Below are positions 58,862 through 64,000 of a stretch of 64,000 nt of DNA, in pieces. The notes under the pieces were generated by a model. The model was given only the letters and a program-made list of their open reading frames with translations. It was not told the origin of the DNA and did not search any database. The stretch spans positions 15,471,054 to 15,535,053 of the forward strand of contig NC_133101.1 of assembly GCF_022965805.1 (NCBI RefSeq). The letters are read 5' to 3'. Position numbers and translations under genes: made by a program. Within the stretch, counting starts at the first letter, position 1, and each line of letters begins with the position of its first letter. This DNA comes from Primulina eburnea. Lineage: Eukaryota; Streptophyta; Magnoliopsida; Lamiales; Gesneriaceae.

Positions 58862-61665
58862 ATGGCTGGCGCATATACTCAACGCTTATCAGGTTAACTT
58901 TGCTTCCGTTCTCACCATCAAGGATGAGAATCTCTTGAAAATATTTCAGGATATTGAGAAATCAGGACTCCGGAAATTCCTGGAAGCACCAGCAATTATC
59001 TACAAAAATGCTCTCCTGGAATTTTACGCCAAAGCAACAGTGCATGAAGGAAGAATTGTTCATACCCAAGGAGATGCTTCTATTTCCATTGATGCTGCAC
59101 ACCTAGGAGCAACCTTCCTCCTTCCACTTTCGGGTATTTCTGAACTCTCTGATATTTCCAAGACAGATATGTCTGTTGCCCTAAGCTCTTTCTCCGCATC
59201 TGGAGAAGAAGTGTCTCCTTCCTGCCACAAGAAATTTCTCAAAATAGAGTATCAGATTCTGGCCGATATTGTGCCCAAAGCTATTTTGATCAAGGCTGGC
59301 ACCTTCGATAAATTGACGAAGGAGAAAGTTCAGGTCATGACTGCCATCACCAAGGGGATTAAGGTGGATTGGAGTCATTTTATTTTCAGAATCATGAAGG
59401 ATATGGTTATTCGGAAGAGTTCTGGTTTCGCGGTTCAGATCAGTGTTTTGCTCAAGGATGCTGGTTTCGCATCTACCAGTGATCTCGATGCTACCTCTGT
59501 TACCATGATTGATGCAGCCAATGTTTTGGCTCTAAGGCCTAAGCCAACAGTGGCGGAGTTTGTTGCGATGAAAAAGGAAATTGGGGAAACTGCTTCTGAG
59601 GCTCCCAAACCTCAGAAGAAAATTTCGAAGAAACGATTGATTATTTCGACGGATTCCGATAAAACAGCATCAAAAGAATCTGCTGCTGCTGTTCGACCAA
59701 CAGTACCGACCCCAGCCAAGAAGAAACCGCGCACCATTCTCAAGATGAAAAAGACAGCAGCACTGTCTGAGATTGAGAAAGTACCTATTCGACAGGTATT
59801 TCCAGAAGCGGTTCCTTCTGTTCGATCGACTGTTTCCTCAACTGCACTCGCTACTGCGTCCATCTCAGCACCTTCTTCTGCTACTGCTTTTAAGCCATCA
59901 TCTGGAATCGTTATTCGGGAACAGGCAAGCGGGTCTTCTGCTTTCCGACCTATTGCGCCCATTTCATCTACTGACAAAGGGAAAGGGAAAATGATTGAAG
60001 AACCACCTACTTTTGGTCACCAGACCACTGTCATTACCGGCGTTGACTTTCATCTAGCAGAGATTGAGACCTCTGTAAACGAGGACATAAAATTCTTTGA
60101 TGAATGGCATATTGTCCGACTGTTCCATCTTTTGACTACTTCAAAACAAGAGGAAATTACAGCAAGTTGATGAATGCAGAAAGGAAGACTTTTCAGCTGG
60201 CAAAAACAGAGAATGTCATCGAGGCCTTGCGCAGACGGAACTTCATCCTCGATCAACTAAAATGTCAGAAATTAGAATCAGTTTTGAAAGTTCTTCAATC
60301 GAATTTTGATCCTGCCGTTCCTACTGCTGTTCAGGATCAAAATGTTATTTTAATTCTATCTGACAGATTAAAACAGATGAATGAGCAACTTCTTGCTCAA
60401 GAACAAGGCTTTGGAGAGCCTACTGCTTATCATGTTGGCCTTGTCCCGATCTTTCAGCAGAATCAGACAGTTGAGGAAAGGACTACCGCCTCCCCAAAGG
60501 CTGCTGCTCTTAGTACTCCTGCATCTCCGACTAGGCCCATTCAGTCCTCATCACTATTGTCTGTACATGAACTGGCTTCAGTTGAGGAAGTCATTGAATC
60601 AATTGTCCCTACTGTCTCTACCACTTTAGAATTGCCGGCTTCTGGATCTCCTACCCCAGGGCAACAAGCAGCAGAACCAGATACTACTTCTTTACTGCCG
60701 AACTTAGAGTTGTTTTCTGCTGCACATCAAGCAGAAATGACCGTTCTTCTGGAACAGCCCTCTGCACCTTCTATGAAGCATCTTCAGTTGCACAGGCTGC
60801 TACTGTACCTATGGAAGAAGTTTTGGCCTCTGACTTGGCCATTCCTACTGAAGATACTACTCTTCCTCTGGTTGCTGTTGAGCCTACTGTTTCTACACTT
60901 CCAGCAGACAGCAGAGCAGACCCTGTTCCTTCTACTACTTTAATAGATGCTCCTCATGTTTCTACTGCGTTGACTGTCTCCCTCCCTGTTTAGACTGCGA
61001 CAACTTCTCGTCTTTCTGAGATCAAACAACGCATTCTTGAACGAACCCCTTCCCCGGAATCAGATGCATTCAACCTCGAACATCAGATTCAATGTCTACA
61101 AACCGACCTCAACAACATTTCTGATTTAGTAAAACGCTTGTCTGGTGAAAACCTTGCGGAATTCAGTGGTGCTCAATCTTTCCGGGAGCGAATGGGGAAA
61201 TACATCTATCTCACTAAGGAGACCTCGGACAAGATGTATGCTGAAGCCTGTGTTTTCAGAACAGCTATCTCAAGAACTTACAACGCCATCATGCTTGCTC
61301 AAAATGATATACTCACTTGAATTACTGAGCATGATGATATCTTTCGATCCCTGTCTACTTCTGTGGAACTTTTGGATGCCAAGATTGACTCTCAAAATCA
61401 ATCTATCACTGCCTTAGATAATCGCATCTCTTCTCAGACCCCGTATCTGGAGATGCTAACCGATGGCATTCAAAATATTTCCGGCAGACTGAATGATCTC
61501 TTTACCCATGTAGTGGCCGCTGATGCCAAAAAAGGGGAAGATAGAGGAGATAGAGGAGATCAAGCGGGAGTTAGGCAAACAAAAGATGAGGCTGAACCTT
61601 CTAACAGAAGAGACCAAGAACCTCAAAATGAAGAAATCTTTTACAGGGACATTGGAACCGATTGA
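58862..61665 (+). pseudogene. E3 extra ORF (env position), several frame breaks
   Basis: Counterpart of E2 44425-47091. The ATG at 58862 is followed by a one-base loss near 58880. The frame 58935-60170 covers the folded N-terminal part and the low-complexity region. A one-base loss near 60130 moves it to the frame 60104-60943, and another break near 60770 to a third frame. That frame has a TAG at 60991-60993 and a TGA at 61318-61320 before it ends at 61665. The C-terminal coiled coil (ELLDAKIDSQNQSITALDNR) and a D/R/G-rich tail are recognisable. It is clearly inactive. Confidence 0.85.
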
Positions 61666-61775
61666 TTTGTTTACTTTAATGCGTTATTAACATTATCTGT
61701 TTGATTAAATGATTATCTGTTTTACTTAACGATTTTCTACTGTTTAGGTTTTGGCATCACCACATAGGGGGAAAT

Positions 61776-62821
61776 TGTTAGATATGAATTTTATTGTGGC
61801 GATGATAACTAAAACCAGTAGACCAGCAGACCAGAACAACAGAATAGATTATCAGTAGCTACTGCTCTAGTAAACAACAGAATAGATTATCAGTAGCTGC
61901 TGCTCTAGTAAAACTAAACCAGTAGAAAAAGGATAACAATACAAACCAGTAGAGAATGTCTTCTAACGTTGCTATCTTAATTGTTACCGTTAAAGAGTTC
62001 TTAGTACTAGTATTAATTGCAGCATTAAATACTATACGGAGTCATTTAATGCATATTACCCAATTAAGTATAAAACAAGACTGATTGTTTTATAGCTTTT
62101 CTGCAGGAACCCATTTCGGTAATAAAGCTGATTGTATCAGTTATCTGAAGACTTCTCTGATTGTGAACGTTGAACTCAGTCGATTATATATACTTGGATC
62201 AAATCCTTGTTAAAAAGACACTTCGCATAATATCATTTTCAAGGAACAAAGCTACTCTCTTATCAAACGAATATCAGTTTTCCTTGAGCATTTTAAAAGT
62301 TCAACACAAAGAAAAGTAGCACACGCTTCATAGCTTATATCTGATCTTTTGTAGATCATCTTGTGCTACTAATTCTTACACTCTTCACGATCTTTACTGC
62401 ACTAATATTTTATCAGAAGAGTCTGTAATCTGAAAAGAGTCTTTTCAGAACTTTGTGTTTCGCATATTTGTGAGTTGAGAAACTAAGAGTTTCAGTAGGC
62501 TGAGGTGTAAGTCCTTCTGAAGTGGGTGTGTACAAGTGTTGTACTGTAATATCCAAAGTCTTTTAGTTATACCTTCTGGAAACAGAAGAAGGGGAGACGT
62601 AGAAGAGTTTATCTTCGAACTTCCATAAACAACTGCTGTCTACTGCTTTATTGTTATTTCAACTACTTCATCAGATTGTTTCCGCACGTTCTACTGTAAT
62701 CAGGTGAAAGTATTCGCACAAGATCAACTACTATCCTTAACAGGATTTTAGTACCTCATCAGAACGAAAAACGAGTAGAGTTTATTCACCCCCCCTCTAA
62801 ACTCAAGTTCGATCCTCAACA
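61776..62821 (+). repeat. E3 3' LTR
   Basis: 1046 bp. It keeps the 16 bases missing from the 5' LTR. TATA-type ATTATATATA near 62183-62192. A polypurine tract (AGGGGGAAAT) precedes it. Confidence 0.92.
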
Positions 62822-62950
62822 TATATTCTCATAAGTAGATGCGATAAGATGTCACATCAAAGAAAAATAATTTTATGTAGTAAAAATGGACTTTCGAAAA
62901 ATGACCTTTGTTTTTAATGGCAAAAAAAATTATTTTGAAGGCTGATAATA
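62822..62950 (+). pseudogene. Pararetrovirus relic, continuation past E3
   Basis: Bridging the target duplication restores continuity of the relic at 50330-51333. Decayed RNase H-like sequence with several stops follows to about 62950 and then fades. The reading is weak and rests on position and residue pattern only. Confidence 0.4.
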
Positions 62951-63006
62951 CATAAGTAAAAGTTTTCTTGAAATATAGTGTATAATCTAAACTCGAGAAG
63001 GCTAGA

Positions 63007-64000
63007 TGTTGGAACATTTAATGTCCGCAATCTTGATTTTGATGATTATAAAACTTGAGCAAATGCAGATATTTTAATAATTATCCCCTTTGTAAGAATC
63101 AAAATATTTAAAACATTTAATCAAATACAAGGAATTTTTTAGTTCGAGGGATAAAATATAAAAGAATAAAAACTACCTCTAAAAAAATGCATTTTTCAGT
63201 TTGAGGGATACCGAAAAAAAATAAAGAAAAAACTCCCTCTCAAAAACTGAAGTAAGATAATTTTGAAAGAGTTTCAGTTCAAAATATTAAAGCAATTTTG
63301 AAACTCCCCCTTAAAAATTGAAATGAAAAACTACTTTTTAAAATAATTTTTAATCAGCTTTAGACATTTAAGCAGTTTTAGGCAACAAGATTGAAATAGT
63401 AGTTCAATTTCATACAAACTAACTTAATAAACATGATAATTATTTAATCAAATAATCATCCCTTATTTATACATTTAAGTACATCATCAGTTGTAAGGGA
63501 AATTGCTCTTACAATAGCAAATTTTAAATAACATCAAATATCAGTCATTTTATAATATTAGAACTGAATATACCAATAACTAGTTGCCTTGAACACTTGG
63601 AATGCTGCGTTGGTCTTGAGTCTCTTTGCCAGAAGAACAACTAGTTGCCTTGGACTTGATCTCTATGCTAATGCAATACTGGACTTAATTGATGCTGACC
63701 CGCATTGATCCTTTTCATTGATCTGATAATGCTATGAAGCGACGATACTTCTGATTATTAAGCTCCACTTTAATCATCAGTTTCAGCTAGTGGTTGGGTT
63801 TCATCTGTTGATCAGTTGAACGGGTCCGCTCGCGACTGAAACCAAGTCCTTCGAACAGTTTTGCTGAACTGTCGACAGGTAGGACTCAGTACCCTGCAGG
63901 CTGATTAAAGCCTCAAAGCTCGGAGTCGAGAGAAGTGGCTACAATGTTAGTTGTAGAACCAACCCTCTCTACCCTTCGCAATGGACGATATATAAGCATT
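63007..64000 (+). repeat. Probable start of another LTR, cut by the window end
   Basis: TGTTGGAACATTTAATGTCC opens the block, followed by TTGATTTTGATGATTATAAA, the style of several plant Copia LTR starts (compare TGTTAGACATG...GATGATAACTAAAAC in E2). The last 200 bases become GC-richer, and ATATATAAGC lies at about 63989-63998, where a U3 TATA box would be. An ACTAGTTGCCTTG phrase occurs twice (about 63581 and 63641). No partner LTR lies in the window. Confidence 0.4.

Larger units (their letters stand above)
51334..62821 (+). mobile_element. E3: second member of the E2 Copia family
   Basis: LTRs 51334-52363 (1030 bp) and 61776-62821 (1046 bp); target duplication TATAT at 51329-51333 and 62822-62826. 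Primer site TGGTATCAGAGC starts at 52366, and a polypurine tract precedes 61776. Gene order is the same as E2 without the gypsy insertion, 11.5 kb in all. The LTRs differ by a 16-bp deletion in the 5' copy and about four substitutions by eye. It is inserted in the pararetrovirus relic. Confidence 0.95.

Overview
This window is plant nuclear DNA from a repeat-rich eudicot. The evidence is AT-rich intergenic sequence, a three-exon GH3 gene with GT-AG introns and a TATA box, many LTR retrotransposons primed by initiator Met-tRNA, a CACTA-type element, a TRIM, MITEs and a fossil pararetrovirus. The extra ORF carried by two of the Copia elements reminds me of predicted proteins common in Gesneriaceae/Lamiales genomes. 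That is recollection, not a search, so I would say only 'probably Lamiales'.

Layout. 1-8450: degraded repeats. They include a gag zinc-knuckle relic interrupted by a solo TRIM LTR, then a minus-strand LTR-type element (LTR-like copies 1979-3379 and 6285-7782) with a broken 'putative plant transposon protein' ORF. Three arrays of GC-rich hairpins with a period of about 72 bp lie in this block. 8450-18500: AT-rich intergenic DNA with MITE copies and a complete 350-bp TRIM (11051-11400). 18703-20718: the one convincing intact host gene, an auxin-conjugating GH3 synthetase, with a GC-rich promoter island. 21753-22549: a truncated, frameshifted FAR1-related (FRS) gene.

25401-48360: a three-level nest. 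An old, broken Copia element (E1) carries in its 3' LTR a younger Copia element (E2, 32293-48263, target duplication AACAT). E2 carries a Ty3/gypsy chromovirus deletion derivative (38948-43615, target duplication AATTG). 48599-50124: a non-autonomous CACTA-like element. 50330-62950: a pararetrovirus relic split by a second copy of the E2 family (E3, 51334-62821, target duplication TATAT). From 63007 to the window end there is probably the start of another LTR.

The most interesting material is the E2/E3 family. Both copies have gag, then pol in a different frame behind a 71-nt segment that looks like an intron, then a short antisense ORF with its own TATA box, then a long extra ORF of about 900 codons behind a splice-acceptor-like site. 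The inactivating lesions differ between E2 and E3, while the gag/pol stop and frame change are shared. That suggests an ancestral expression strategy based on splicing. The hairpin arrays and a recurring quasi-palindromic word in E1 are further unexplained structures. All counts and alignments were made by eye.
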